The notes: a model not told the origin generated them from the letters alone. Shown: positions 39,486 through 49,955, counted from the first letter of the stretch. The stretch is DNA of 64,000 bases from Solirubrobacterales bacterium (GCA_003132505.1 PKXY01000007.1:79856-143855); one strand, 5' to 3'. Translations and numbers: made by a program.

Positions 39486-39510
39486 TAAGTCAGCCCTCAA
39501 GGCTGACTTA
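39486..39510. repeat. Perfect 10-bp hairpin
   Basis: TAAGTCAGCC (39486-39495) and GGCTGACTTA (39501-39510) pair perfectly around the loop CTCAA. No T-run follows. Further GC-rich inverted repeats follow up to about 39600. It may be a terminator, a recombinase site or part of a structured RNA. Confidence 0.6.
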
Positions 39511-39928
39511 ATCGCCAAACAGCTCCGGGAGCGGCGGCTGTCACGGCCGCCACGAGCGATCTTCGGAGCGCGCGGCTGTGCGCGGCCTTTACAGCCGATG
39601 CTCGCGGAGCTACACGGGGGCTCAGGCGCCCGCCACCCGCTCCCGCCGAGCCTCCCGCCGCCGCCCCCAACGTGGACGGCTCCCTACGCGCGGCTCGCTG
39701 CCCAGGTCGGCCTCGACGAAGATCTCGCTGCGGCCTTCGCTCGCGCCGCGGAATTCCTGGGCCCCCGTTCTCGACGGGAGCGCCGCCGGTCATTGGGATC
39801 CGGAACGCGCCAGCTGGGCGACGTAGACGCGCGTCCGTGTCGCAATTTCGTGTGATTCCACATCATCTGAGAGCACCTGAGAGCCCGAAAACACTGGCTT
39901 TGTCAGCGGGGCTCACCCCAGATCCGCT

Positions 39929-39951
39929 TTCGATTCACGTATCCCGCTTCG
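39929..39951. repeat. Putative attR: fragment of tRNA-Gly 3' end
   Basis: This repeats 29203-29225 with a single difference (A for C at position 9 of the repeat). Upstream there is no anticodon arm, so it is not a tRNA gene. CTGAGAGC occurs twice, 10 bases apart (39867-39874, 39877-39884), just inside this end, mirroring the paired repeats next to the tRNA copy. It marks the likely right end of a 10.7-kb island. Confidence 0.65.
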
Positions 39952-40125
39952 GTTTCCGATCATCCGCGCTCATTACCCGACGGCGATCGCCATTCCAGCG
40001 CACTGCAGGTTGAGCGTCGTAGCGGGGCGATACTCGAACGATCGAGCGCCAGGACCGGCGGCAGGCGTCCCAAATCGGACGCCGCCGCACTTCGCGAGTC
40101 TCGGCGCGTCCTATGATCAGCGCGC

Positions 40126-41196
40126 ATGGACTACCGAACTCTGGGTGGCACGGGAATGCAGGTCAGCCCGCTGTGTCTAGGCGCGATGATGTTCGGTGCC
40201 TGGGGCGAACCGGACCACGACGCGTCGATCGCGATCATCCATCGCGCGCTCGATGCCGGGATCAATTTCATCGACACCGCCGACGTTTACTCGCAGGGCG
40301 AGTCGGAGATCATCGTTGGCAAGGCACTCGCCCAGGGCCGTCGCGACAACGTCATCCTCGCGACGAAGTTCCACGGCCAGATGGGGATCCCGGTCGACAC
40401 TCCCGCATTTGGACCGCCACAAGGCGATCCGAACATGCGCGGCAATTCGCGGCGCTGGATCATCAAGGAGGTCGAGAACAGCCTGAGGCGGCTCGGCACG
40501 GACTGGATCGACCTCTACCAGGTGCACCGACCAGAGCCGGACACTGACATCGAGGAAACACTGTCGGCGCTGACCGACCTTCAGCGCCAGGGCAAGATCC
40601 GCGCGTTTGGCTCCTCGACGTTTCCGGCGCACGAGGTCGTCCAAGCGCAATGGGTTTCGGAGCGCCGCGGGCTGGGTCGGTTCGTGACCGAGCAGCCGCC
40701 GTATTCGATCTTGGTCAGGGGCATCGAAGCCGATCTGCTTCCCCTTGCCGAGCAGTACCAGCTCGGGGTGATCCCCTGGAGCCCGTTGGCCGGTGGCTGG
40801 CTGACCGGGCGCTACCGCAAGGGCCAGGCCACACCAACGTCGCGGCGCGGTGAGCGGCTGCCGGCTCGCTACGACCTTTCGATCCCCGAGAACCAGCGCA
40901 AGCTCGACGCCGCCGAGGAACTCGCTGTGCTGGCTGAGGAGGCCGGTATCCCACTCGTCCATATCGCGCTGGCGTTCGTCGCGCAACATCCGGCCGTCAC
41001 GGCGCCGATCATCGGTCCGCGGACGCTCGAGCATCTCGAGTCACAGCTCGGCGCGGCCGAGGTCACGCTCTCGGCCGACGTCCTCAACCGAATCGATGAG
41101 ATCGTGCCGTCCGGCGTCAGCATCTCCCGCTTCGATGAGGGCTACGTGGCAGCGGCCCTGTCCGACCCGTTGCTGCGTCGCCGACGCACGACCTGA
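40126..41196 (+). CDS. Aldo/keto reductase
   Basis: A 356-residue NADPH-dependent oxidoreductase. The catalytic tetrad is visible: Asp in FIDTADVYSQGESE, Tyr four residues on, Lys in ATKFHG and His in YQVHRPEPDTD. C-terminal APIIGPRTLEHLESQL is the cofactor region. The family includes YajO/general stress protein 69 types; the substrate is unknown. ATG at 40126 follows a TATGAT -10-like box closely, so the transcript may have almost no leader. Confidence 0.9.
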   Translation: MDYRTLGGTGMQVSPLCLGAMMFGAWGEPDHDASIAIIHRALDAGINFIDTADVYSQGESEIIVGKALAQGRRDNVILATKFHGQMGIPVDTPAFGPPQGDPNMRGNSRRWIIKEVENSLRRLGTDWIDLYQVHRPEPDTDIEETLSALTDLQRQGKIRAFGSSTFPAHEVVQAQWVSERRGLGRFVTEQPPYSILVRGIEADLLPLAEQYQLGVIPWSPLAGGWLTGRYRKGQATPTSRRGERLPARYDLSIPENQRKLDAAEELAVLAEEAGIPLVHIALAFVAQHPAVTAPIIGPRTLEHLESQLGAAEVTLSADVLNRIDEIVPSGVSISRFDEGYVAAALSDPLLRRRRTT

Positions 41197-41399
41197 GCCG
41201 CGACGAGCTTGTCGAAGCAGACGTCTCGCGCGGCGTTCAACGCGCTCAGATGCCGCGATGGCGAGGTACGAATCGCGCCGGACAGGGAGAGGGGGCGCGC
41301 TGACAGCACCGCCGGATGCTCTGGAACGAACGACCGGCGGGCTGGACGCGTCAGCTCGACCGTGTCGGGCTCAGGCTCGCGGCGTGACAGAGTTCGACG

Positions 41400-42557
41400 A
41401 TGGCGGCGATCCTCAACTCCGAGCTGACCGATCTGCCGATCGAGCGGTTGCGCCGTCGGCGCAGCGCTAAATGGGTTCGCTACAGCGCTGACGTGCTGCC
41501 GGCCTGGGTGGCTGAGATGGACTTTCCGCTCGCCGAGCCCGTCAAGCTGGCCCTGACCGAGGCGGTCCAGCTGGACGACTGCGGCTACGCCTCGCCGCAC
41601 GATCTCGGTCTGGCAGAGGCCTTCGCCTACTTCGCCGAGAGTCGTCTTGGCTGGAGCGTCGACGCGGCGCGGGTCTCCCCGAGCATGGATGTGGTTGGCG
41701 CGATCAGATCGCTGCTCAGGCTGCTCACGCAACCGGGCCAGAGGGTCGTGATCAACACGCCGGTCTACCCCCCGTTCTTCGCCGTGATCGAGGAGCTCGG
41801 CTGCGAGCCGGCCGAGGCGCCGTTGGCTCCCGAGGGACTCGATGTAGAAGCGATCGAGCGGGAGTTCGCCGCAGGGGCCGTCGCCCTGCTCCTGTGCAGC
41901 CCCCAGAATCCGACCGGTGACGTGCCGACCCGCGAGCAGCTGGTCGCGCTAGCTGATGCGGCCGCGCGTTACGGCGCCTGGGTGCTGGCTGACGAGATCC
42001 ATGCGCCGCTGGTTCTGCCGGGCGCTCGGCACGTGCCGTTCCTGAGCGTCTCGGAGGCGGCGAGCGAGCACGGCATCGCGTTGTGGTCGGCTTCGAAGGC
42101 GTTCAACATCGCCGGTCTCAGTTGCGCCCAGATCGTTACCGCGTCAGCGAACGCCTCCGAGGTGATCGGGCGACTTTCGTTCGCCGACACGCACTGCGGT
42201 CATCTCGGTGCGATCGCCACGATCGCTGCATTCCGCGAAGGCGGACCGTGGCTGGACGACGTCGTCGCCGTGCTCGACCACAACCGGCAGCTGTTGGCAG
42301 CGCTGCTGGCTGAGCGCTTACCTCAGGTCGGTTATGCACAGCCCCAGGCCAGCTACCTGGCGTGGCTCGACTTGCGCGCGCTCGAGCTGGGCGAGGATCC
42401 GGCTGGCGCGATCCTCGAGCGCTGCGGCGTGGCTCTGAGCCCCGGACCGAGCTTCGGTCGTCAGGGCGCCGGGTTTGCGCGGCTCAACATCGGGACTTCG
42501 CCGGCGCTGGTCGAAGAGGCGGTCGAGCGAATCGCGCGCGTGCTGCAGCGTGTCTGA
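41400..42557 (+). CDS. MalY/PatB family PLP-dependent aminotransferase / cystathionine beta-lyase
   Basis: A 385-residue fold-type I PLP enzyme. LPAWVAEMDFPLAEPV at the N-terminus is the PatB/MalY signature; SPQNPTGDV, ADEIHAPLVL and the PLP Lys in SASKAFNIAGL follow, with the substrate-binding Arg in FARLNIGTSP. The group mainly cleaves cystathionine or cysteine-S-conjugates. It is just downstream of the aldo/keto reductase and converges with the LacI gene. Confidence 0.88.
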   Translation: MAAILNSELTDLPIERLRRRRSAKWVRYSADVLPAWVAEMDFPLAEPVKLALTEAVQLDDCGYASPHDLGLAEAFAYFAESRLGWSVDAARVSPSMDVVGAIRSLLRLLTQPGQRVVINTPVYPPFFAVIEELGCEPAEAPLAPEGLDVEAIEREFAAGAVALLLCSPQNPTGDVPTREQLVALADAAARYGAWVLADEIHAPLVLPGARHVPFLSVSEAASEHGIALWSASKAFNIAGLSCAQIVTASANASEVIGRLSFADTHCGHLGAIATIAAFREGGPWLDDVVAVLDHNRQLLAALLAERLPQVGYAQPQASYLAWLDLRALELGEDPAGAILERCGVALSPGPSFGRQGAGFARLNIGTSPALVEEAVERIARVLQRV

Positions 42558-42590
42558 TGTCGCTGCCCGTTCCGGCGTATCCGGCAGCGA

Positions 42591-43658
42591 TCACGCGCTA
42601 GCGGCTAGCTCAGCGCACTCGCCGGTCGAGCCGCGGACGATGAGCTCGGTTGCGAGCTCGACGTGGACCGCCTCCAGTTGGCGGTTCGCGAGCAGGCGTG
42701 TCAGCAGACTGACCCCCATGCGGCCCATTTCGGCGAGCGGTTGGCGCACGGTCGTCACCGCTGGTCTGAACAACTCAGATTCGGCGGTGTCGTCGAAGCC
42801 GACGATCGAGACATCCTCGGGGACGCGCAGATTACGCGCGAACGCTGTTTGCATTGCGCCGATCGCCAACTGATCGCTGAACGCGAAGATCGCAGTCGGT
42901 CGCTCCGCGAGATCGAAGAGGGCCGACGCCGCAACTGAGCCGCCGAGCACATCAAACTCCGACTCGATCACAAGTGCCGGGTCGGGCCGCACGCCGGCGG
43001 CAGCCAACGCGGCGTTGTAGCCACGAGCGCGCTCCTGGGTTGCCATCAGGCCAGTCGGGCCGGTGATCGCCGCGATGCGGCGGTGGCCGAGACCGAGCAG
43101 ATACTCCATCGCCTGCGCCGCTCCGGACGCATTGGCGGCCGATACCGTCGGCACTTGCGCCCCGATGCGCGTGCGCGGGTCGACGACGACGAAGCGAAAA
43201 CCGTGGGTCATCAGCCCGCGTAGCTCGCTTGGTGATTCCTCGGGCAGGATGAGCACGCCGCCGTCGGTGGTGCCATGAACGAGGCGGGCGAGCAGCGAGA
43301 CCTCACGATCGTGCTCGTGGAGGGTCGGGCAGAGCACGATTCGCATGTCGTGCTCATACAGTGCATCGGCGACCCCGGCGACGATTACCGAGAAATACGC
43401 CGGGTGGATTCGCGGAACCGTCACCCCGATCAAGCCGGTTCGACCGCTCGAGAGACCGCGTGCGGATCGACTCGCCGTATAGCCGTGCTCGCGGATCACG
43501 TGCTCGACGGCGCGGCGCGTTTTCGCCGAAACGTAGCCGCTGTTATTTACGACGCGGGAGATCGTCGCCGTCGAGACGCCGGCGATCTCTGCGACGTCGC
43601 GGATCGTTACCCGCTGTGCGGATCTGCTGCGTGTCTCAGTTGCGGCGCTGGAAGGAAT
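42591..43658 (-). CDS. LacI family transcriptional regulator (non-canonical start)
   Basis: The HTH is complete: VTIRDVAEIAGVSTATISRVVNNSGYVSAKTRRAVEHVIREHGY, followed by a periplasmic-binding-protein-like sensor domain to the stop. In frame upstream of the HTH there is no ATG, GTG, TTG or CTG before the stop codon at 43670-43668. ATT at 43658, seven bases after AAGG, is the best available start and gives about 355 residues; starting later at the GTG at 43499 would remove the HTH. A frameshift or base error at the very 5' end is an alternative. Position suggests it represses the divergent beta-glucoside operon. Confidence 0.8.
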   Translation of the reverse strand: MPSSAATETRSRSAQRVTIRDVAEIAGVSTATISRVVNNSGYVSAKTRRAVEHVIREHGYTASRSARGLSSGRTGLIGVTVPRIHPAYFSVIVAGVADALYEHDMRIVLCPTLHEHDREVSLLARLVHGTTDGGVLILPEESPSELRGLMTHGFRFVVVDPRTRIGAQVPTVSAANASGAAQAMEYLLGLGHRRIAAITGPTGLMATQERARGYNAALAAAGVRPDPALVIESEFDVLGGSVAASALFDLAERPTAIFAFSDQLAIGAMQTAFARNLRVPEDVSIVGFDDTAESELFRPAVTTVRQPLAEMGRMGVSLLTRLLANRQLEAVHVELATELIVRGSTGECAELAASA

Positions 43659-43659
43659 G

Positions 43660-43672
43660 TGTAAACCTTACA
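43660..43672. promoter_or_regulatory. LacI-type operator candidate
   Basis: TGTAA-ACC-TTACA is a perfect 5-3-5 inverted repeat, close to the common LacI/GalR-family consensus TGTAAACGTTTACA. It lies immediately upstream of the regulator's proposed start and so would autoregulate it. Confidence 0.5.
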
Positions 43673-43758
43673 TGTACGCGACGGGCCTGTCAAAGCAGCA
43701 AATGCCCAACAACGGCGGCGTTGCGGCGTCGAGCGGCTGGCGCTGGCACGGTACACGC

Positions 43759-43787
43759 TTGACTCCTGACAAAGCGCCTGTTAGCGT
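43759..43787 (+). promoter_or_regulatory. Promoter of the beta-glucoside operon with flanking dyad
   Basis: TTGACT (-35, 43759-43764), a 17-base spacer and TAGCGT (-10, 43782-43787) fit a housekeeping sigma promoter. CGCCTG (43775-43780) and CAGGCG (43791-43796) form an inverted repeat bracketing the -10, a natural repressor site. The transporter operon starts 71 bases downstream. Confidence 0.6.
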
Positions 43788-43858
43788 TTTCAGGCGACCG
43801 TCCGCGCCGGGGAGCTCGGCGGTCGAGCTTCGTTTGACGGGCAGGAAGGGGAGAGGGA

Positions 43859-44842
43859 GTGCGGTTCATCGTCCGCAGGCTTGGGTTCTATGTCGTTGCC
43901 GCGTGGGTCGCGGTGACGGTCAATTTCTTCATCCCGCGTGCCCTGCCGGGCAACGCCGTCCAGGCGATGATGGCCAAGTTCCAGGACCTCCCGCCCCAGG
44001 CCTACCACGCTCTGGAGCTCCAGTTCGGTACCGGTCATCAAGGCAGCCTGTTCCACCAGTACTTCGGCTACCTCGGCAACCTGCTGTCCGGAAATCTCGG
44101 CACGTCCGTGATCGCCAGCCCGGCCTCGGTCGTTTCGGTCCTTCGCGCGACGGTCCCGTGGACGCTCGCGCTCGTCGGTACTGCAACGATCATCAGCTTC
44201 GTCCTCGGCACGATGCTCGGGATCGTCGCGGCATGGCGCCGCGGCGGCTGGCTCGACCGGTCACTACCGGCGTTCACCTTCATTCAGGCGACGCCGTACT
44301 TCTTCTTGGCGTTGCTCCTGATCGAGCTCTTCTCCCTGAACTGGCACATCTTCCCGTTTGCCAACGGCTTCGCGCTTGGCGACGTCCCCGGCTGGAATTG
44401 GCCGTTCATCGGCAGCGCGCTCTACCACTCGATCCTGCCGGCATTGACGATCGTCATCACATCGATGGCCGGCTGGATGCTGCAGATGCGCAACGTGATG
44501 ATCACGACGATTGGCGAGGACTACGTGCTTGCGGCGCAGGCCAAAGGGCTCAAACCGCGCCGGATCATGTTCACCTACGCCGCACGCAACGCGATCCTGC
44601 CAAACATCGCGGGCTTCTCGCTCGCCATCGGCTTCGTCGTCGCCGGCGCCTTGATCATGGAGTTCGTGTTCTCCTACCCGGGCGTCGGCTTGACGCTTTA
44701 CAACGCGGTGGTGTCGGACGACTATGCCCTGATCCAGGGGATATTCCTGGTCATCTCAATGGCCGTGCTGCTCGCCTGTCTGCTGGCTGACATCGTCTAC
44801 GTGATCGCCGATCCGCGCGCGCGCACCAGGGCGGCCTTCTGA
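43859..44842 (+). CDS. Opp/Dpp-type ABC transporter permease 1
   Basis: A 327-residue DppB-like permease. The N-terminus MRFIVRRLGFYVVAAWVAVTVNFFIPRALPGNA is standard, and the EAA-type loop is DYVLAAQAKGLKPRRIMFTYAARNAILPNIAG. Six helices. The start is GTG after GGGGAGAGGGA. Given the GH1 enzyme and LacI regulator in the locus, a cello-oligosaccharide or other beta-glucoside is a likelier cargo than peptides, as known for some Opp-type sugar transporters. Confidence 0.9.
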   Translation: MRFIVRRLGFYVVAAWVAVTVNFFIPRALPGNAVQAMMAKFQDLPPQAYHALELQFGTGHQGSLFHQYFGYLGNLLSGNLGTSVIASPASVVSVLRATVPWTLALVGTATIISFVLGTMLGIVAAWRRGGWLDRSLPAFTFIQATPYFFLALLLIELFSLNWHIFPFANGFALGDVPGWNWPFIGSALYHSILPALTIVITSMAGWMLQMRNVMITTIGEDYVLAAQAKGLKPRRIMFTYAARNAILPNIAGFSLAIGFVVAGALIMEFVFSYPGVGLTLYNAVVSDDYALIQGIFLVISMAVLLACLLADIVYVIADPRARTRAAF

Positions 44843-45809
44843 TGGCTGTCGCTGCCATTGCCCCACCCGTGGGCCTCGCGACCCCCGCACCGGTCCATCG
44901 TCGCGGCCTGATCCGATCGCTGCCGCTCAAGGCCAAGGTCGGCGGGGCCATCCTCGCCTTCTACATACTGATGGCGATCATCGGACCGACGATCGCTCCC
45001 GATAATCCGAGCACGCAGACAGCCACGGTGCTCGGTGCGACCGCGCCGAGCCTGCATCATCTGCTGGGTACCACTTCGTTCGGTGAGGACGTCCTCTCGC
45101 AGCTGCTCGTCGGCATGGGCTCGACCGTCTTGCTCGGACTGCTCGTCGGCGCGATCGCAACGGTTGTCGGGACGCTCGTCGGGACGACGGCCGGCTACCT
45201 CGGCGGCGCAGCCGATGAGGGGCTGTCGCTGCTCGCCAATGTGTTCCTCGTGCTGCCGGCGCTGCCGCTGCTGATCATCGTGCTCGCCGAGTCCGGGTCG
45301 AGAAGCGGACTGGTTGCCGAAGCGATCGTCCTCAGCGCGCTCGGTTGGGCCTGGGGGGCGCGCGTGATTCGCGCGCAGACGCTGACGCTCCGGAGCCGCG
45401 ACTTCGTCGCCGCCGCTCGTGAGAGCGGCGAGCGGACCTGGCGCATAATCCTCTTCGAGATCCTGCCGAATGAGGTCAGCCTGATCGCCGCGAGCTTCGT
45501 CGGCACCGTGCTCTACGCGATCCTGACGTCGGTCGTGCTCGCTTTCATCGGCGTCGTCAGCCTTACGACCTGGAGTCTCGGTACGATGCTCTACTGGGCA
45601 CAGAGCCAGGAGGCGGTCACGCTCGGCGACTGGTGGTGGTGGATACCGCCTGGTGCCGCGGCCGCCACCTTGGGCATGGCCCTCGTGCTGCTGAACTTCG
45701 GCCTTGATGAGCTGGGCAACCCGCGGCTCCGCGACACGCGCGGTCGCAAGCGCCGCGGCCGCCAGCAACGGCCGTCGGACCCGACGCCCGTCGTGCGCGA
45801 GGCCGGCGC

Positions 45810-45813
<4 letters not shown>
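44842..45813 (+). CDS. Opp/Dpp-type ABC transporter permease 2
   Basis: A 323-residue DppC-like permease, with the ATG sharing one base with the stop of permease 1. The cytoplasmic N-terminus is followed by a first helix (VGGAILAFYILMAIIGPTIAP), the HHLLGTTSFGEDVLSQLLVG segment typical of DppC, and an EAA loop, SRDFVAAARESGERTWRIILFEILPNEVSLI. A basic tail ends the protein. Its stop overlaps the next gene by 4 bases. Confidence 0.9.
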
Positions 45814-46945
<1,132 letters not shown>

Positions 46946-46949
<4 letters not shown>

Positions 46950-48037
46950 GCGAGCAGCGGCCGATCGACGAAGACTTCACCTCCGCGGCGTCCGGCGTCG
47001 GACCGCTCGTGCTGGAGGCACGGGAGCTGTCCAAGGATTTCCGAATCGGCAGCGGCCGCCAGGGCGCGATCCTCTCGGCAGTGCGGGCGGTGTCGCTGCA
47101 GCTGCACCGCTCCGCGGTCGTCGCGCTCGTCGGCGAGAGCGGATCCGGCAAGTCGACAGTCGCCAAGCTGCTCGCGGGGCAGGAGACGCCGACCGCCGGC
47201 GAGATCCTGCTCGACGGCGAGCCCGTCACGCCGTCGCGCCGTCGCTCGTTCCGCCAATACAAGAGCGAAGTGCAAATGGTCTTCCAGGACCCGTTCGCCT
47301 CGATCAACGCCGTGCACCGAGTGCGCTACCCGTTGCAGCGCGCGGTCCGGCTGCACCAGCACGGGCTCGGCCGCAAGCAGGTGGCGAGCGAGCTGGTCCG
47401 GCTCCTCGAGGAGGTTCGTCTAACGCCCGCCGAGCAATATCTCGACCGCTTCCCGCACGAGCTCTCGGGTGGGCAACGTCAGCGCGTAGCGATCGCCCGC
47501 GCCCTCGCGGTCAAGCCACGAGTGTTGCTTGCCGATGAGCCGGTCTCGATGCTCGACGTCTCGATTCGCCTCGAGGTGCTCGACGTAATCGATCAGCTGC
47601 GCCAGCGTTTTGAGCTTGCAGTGCTCTACATCACTCACGACATCGCCTCGGCGCGCTACTTCGCGGACGAGACGCTTGTGATGTACGCCGGCGAGATCGT
47701 GGAACGCGGGCCGTCCGAGGACCTGACACAGCAGCCGGCGCATCCCTACACCCAGCTGCTGCTCGCCTCGGCGCCCGATCCCGACCATCTCGGCGAGTCG
47801 ATCAAGACGGTTCCAACGCGCGAGCTGCGCCGCGCCCAGAGCGCTTTCATGACGAGCGTCGGCTGCCGCTTCGCGCCGCGCTGTCCATTCGCCGACGACC
47901 GCTGCCGCGCGGAAGCGCCGCCGCTCCTGGCGATCAACGCCAAGCGCGCCGCTGCCTGCTGGCGGCTCGACGTCGCGGCCCCCGAGCTTGTCACCAACCA
48001 GGGAGAAGAGGAGAGGAGCGTGCCACTGAAAGCCTAG
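46946..48037 (+). CDS. Opp/Dpp-type ABC transporter ATPase 2
   Basis: A 363-residue DppF-like ATPase starting at the GTG within a GTGA overlap. Walker A GESGSGKST, MVFQDPFASINAVHRVRYPL, signature LSGGQRQRVAIARAL, Walker B LLADEPVSMLD (Val replaces the usual Thr after Pro), H-loop YITHDIASARYFAD. The C-terminal VGCRFAPRCPFADDRC is the paired Cys motif. Confidence 0.92.
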
Positions 48038-48179
48038 TTCTGCCGTGCCAGTAGCCCGCCGCCACGTACAGAGGTAGTGACGGCGGGCCCTGACGCAGTA
48101 CGGCGCGTGCCACACACGCACCGACGATACGAACTACATGCTGCGCATGGGAATGCGCAAAAGAAAGGTACAAGACGAA

Positions 48180-49877
48180 ATGACTTTGAAGACCCTAAAG
48201 ACGCGGAGGTTGAGGTTCGCCTGCGCAGCGGCGGTGACTGCCGCAGCGACGGCAGTCATGTTCGCGGGTGCCGCCCTGCCTAGCGCGTCAAGCGCGAAGC
48301 TGGCACACGCGGCAGCTGGCGCCGTCCTCACGATGGAGTCGAGCCCGGAGACGACGGTTACGCAGGACTTCAACCCGTTCGTCCAGTCCGCTGGCGCCTA
48401 CTCGATGGGCGTTGACTCGCTCATCTACGAGCCGCTGATGCAGTTCGACGAAGCACAGCCGACCCATGCCCCCTACTACATGGTCGCGACCGCGTACAAG
48501 TGGGGTCCGGGCGGCAAGTCGATCACGTTCACGATCCGCAGCGGCGTGAAGTTCTCGAACGGCTCGCCGTTGACGCCTGCCGACGTGGCGGCCACGTTCA
48601 CCATGCTGCAGAACAACGCCGATGTCAACCAGTACGCGATCCCGATCACCGGGGCCAGCGTGTCCGGTCAGGACGTCACGGTCACGTTCTCCACATCGCA
48701 GTACACCGACCTGCAGGACCTCGCCTCCGACACGTACATCGTTCCGTCGTCGATCTGGAGCGGGGTTGGCGATCCGGGCAAGTACACAGACGCGAACCCG
48801 GTCGGCTCGGGCCCGTACGTTTTCAGCTCGATCACCCCATCCGGAATCACGCTGACCGCCAACCCGAACTACTGGGGTACGGTCAACGTTCCGACGGTTG
48901 AGTTCCCGATCTACGCGTCCAACACGACAGTGCTGAGCGCCCTGACGTCCAACTCGCTCGACTGGGCGGGTAACTTCCTCACCGGACTGAAGGCCGCGTT
49001 CATCACGCCGTCCCCATCAACCCACCACGACTGGTTCCCGGGAACGCAGACCAACACCATCTACCCGAACCTGACCAAGTTCCCGACCAACCTGCTGCCG
49101 GTCCGCGAGGCGATCAGCCTTGCGATCGACCGCACGAAGATCAGTGCGATTGGTGAAGCGGGCCTCGAGCCGCCAGCAACGAACGCCAGCGGCCTCGAGC
49201 TGCCGGCCTTTGCCGCCGACTTGGCTGCGCCGCTGAAGGCCAAGAAGTACGCACTCTCGGGGAACGCCAACCCGAAGGCCGCGGATGCGGTGCTGAAGGC
49301 CGCCGGATACAAGTTGAAGGGCGGCTTCTACTACGCCAAGGGCAAGAAGATCGTGCTCACGATCATCGACCCGGCCGCGTACACCGACTACGCCGCGGAT
49401 GACGCAGTCATCGCCAGCGACCTGAGGGCGGCGCATCTCGATGCGACGTTCAACGGCATTGCCACGACGGCGTGGGCGTCTGACATCGCTAACGGCGATT
49501 TCTCGTTGACGCAGCACTGGTCAGAGACCGGAATCCTGCCGTACGCGACCTACGACGGTTGGCTTGACAGCAAGCTGATCACCAAGCCGAACTCGAGCGA
49601 GAACTTCGAGCAACTGAGCAACCCGACGATGGACAAGGCTCTGGCCAAGTTGGCGTCGCAGACCACCGTGGCCGGTCAGGTTAAAGAGCTGACACCGATC
49701 GAGGAGTTCGTTGCCAAGGACTTGCCGGTCATTCCGACGGTCTACGGAGCAGCGTTCGATGAGTACAACTCGTCGAGCTTCTCGGGCTGGCCGACCCCGT
49801 CTAACCCGTATGAAAGCGGGCAGCCGGGTTCGCCGGAGAACGAGATAGTCGTGCTGCACCTCAAGCCGACCTCCTAA
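48180..49877 (+). CDS. Family 5 extracellular solute-binding protein
   Basis: A 565-residue binding protein for the transporter just upstream. The ATG at 48180 opens on a signal peptide (MTLKTLKTRRLRFACAAAV, then AGAALPSASSAKLAHA); frames from 48138 or 48153 are possible. No lipobox Cys is evident after the signal, so anchoring is unclear. SBP_bac_5 features include FNPFVQS, GPGGKSITFTIRSGVKFSNGSPLTPADVAATF, GSGPYVFSSITPSGITLTANPNYWG and AISLAIDRTKIS. A strong stem-loop follows the stop. Confidence 0.92.
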   Translation: MTLKTLKTRRLRFACAAAVTAAATAVMFAGAALPSASSAKLAHAAAGAVLTMESSPETTVTQDFNPFVQSAGAYSMGVDSLIYEPLMQFDEAQPTHAPYYMVATAYKWGPGGKSITFTIRSGVKFSNGSPLTPADVAATFTMLQNNADVNQYAIPITGASVSGQDVTVTFSTSQYTDLQDLASDTYIVPSSIWSGVGDPGKYTDANPVGSGPYVFSSITPSGITLTANPNYWGTVNVPTVEFPIYASNTTVLSALTSNSLDWAGNFLTGLKAAFITPSPSTHHDWFPGTQTNTIYPNLTKFPTNLLPVREAISLAIDRTKISAIGEAGLEPPATNASGLELPAFAADLAAPLKAKKYALSGNANPKAADAVLKAAGYKLKGGFYYAKGKKIVLTIIDPAAYTDYAADDAVIASDLRAAHLDATFNGIATTAWASDIANGDFSLTQHWSETGILPYATYDGWLDSKLITKPNSSENFEQLSNPTMDKALAKLASQTTVAGQVKELTPIEEFVAKDLPVIPTVYGAAFDEYNSSSFSGWPTPSNPYESGQPGSPENEIVVLHLKPTS

Positions 49878-49892
49878 CGCAACCAAGGTCGA

Positions 49893-49922
49893 AGCCCCGC
49901 TCCCGCGTCTGGGAGCGGGGCT
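49893..49922 (+). terminator. 12-bp stem-loop between binding protein and beta-glucosidase
   Basis: AGCCCCGCTCCC (49893-49904) and GGGAGCGGGGCT (49911-49922) pair perfectly around GCGTCT. No T-run follows, so it is more likely an mRNA-protecting or attenuating hairpin than a full stop. It would raise the level of the binding protein message over that of the downstream enzyme. Confidence 0.75.
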
Positions 49923-49955
49923 ACGGCCCCTCCTTCAGAAAGGAAGCAGATCACG

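Noticed and set aside
39915-39955. Second tRNA-Gly gene
   Set aside because: Only the T-arm and acceptor 3' half resemble a tRNA; there is no D arm or anticodon arm upstream.
43657-44790. 377-residue rightward frame over the first permease
   Set aside because: It is the out-of-frame shadow of the DppB-like gene, low-complexity and Arg/Pro-rich; the true frame has six helices and an EAA loop.
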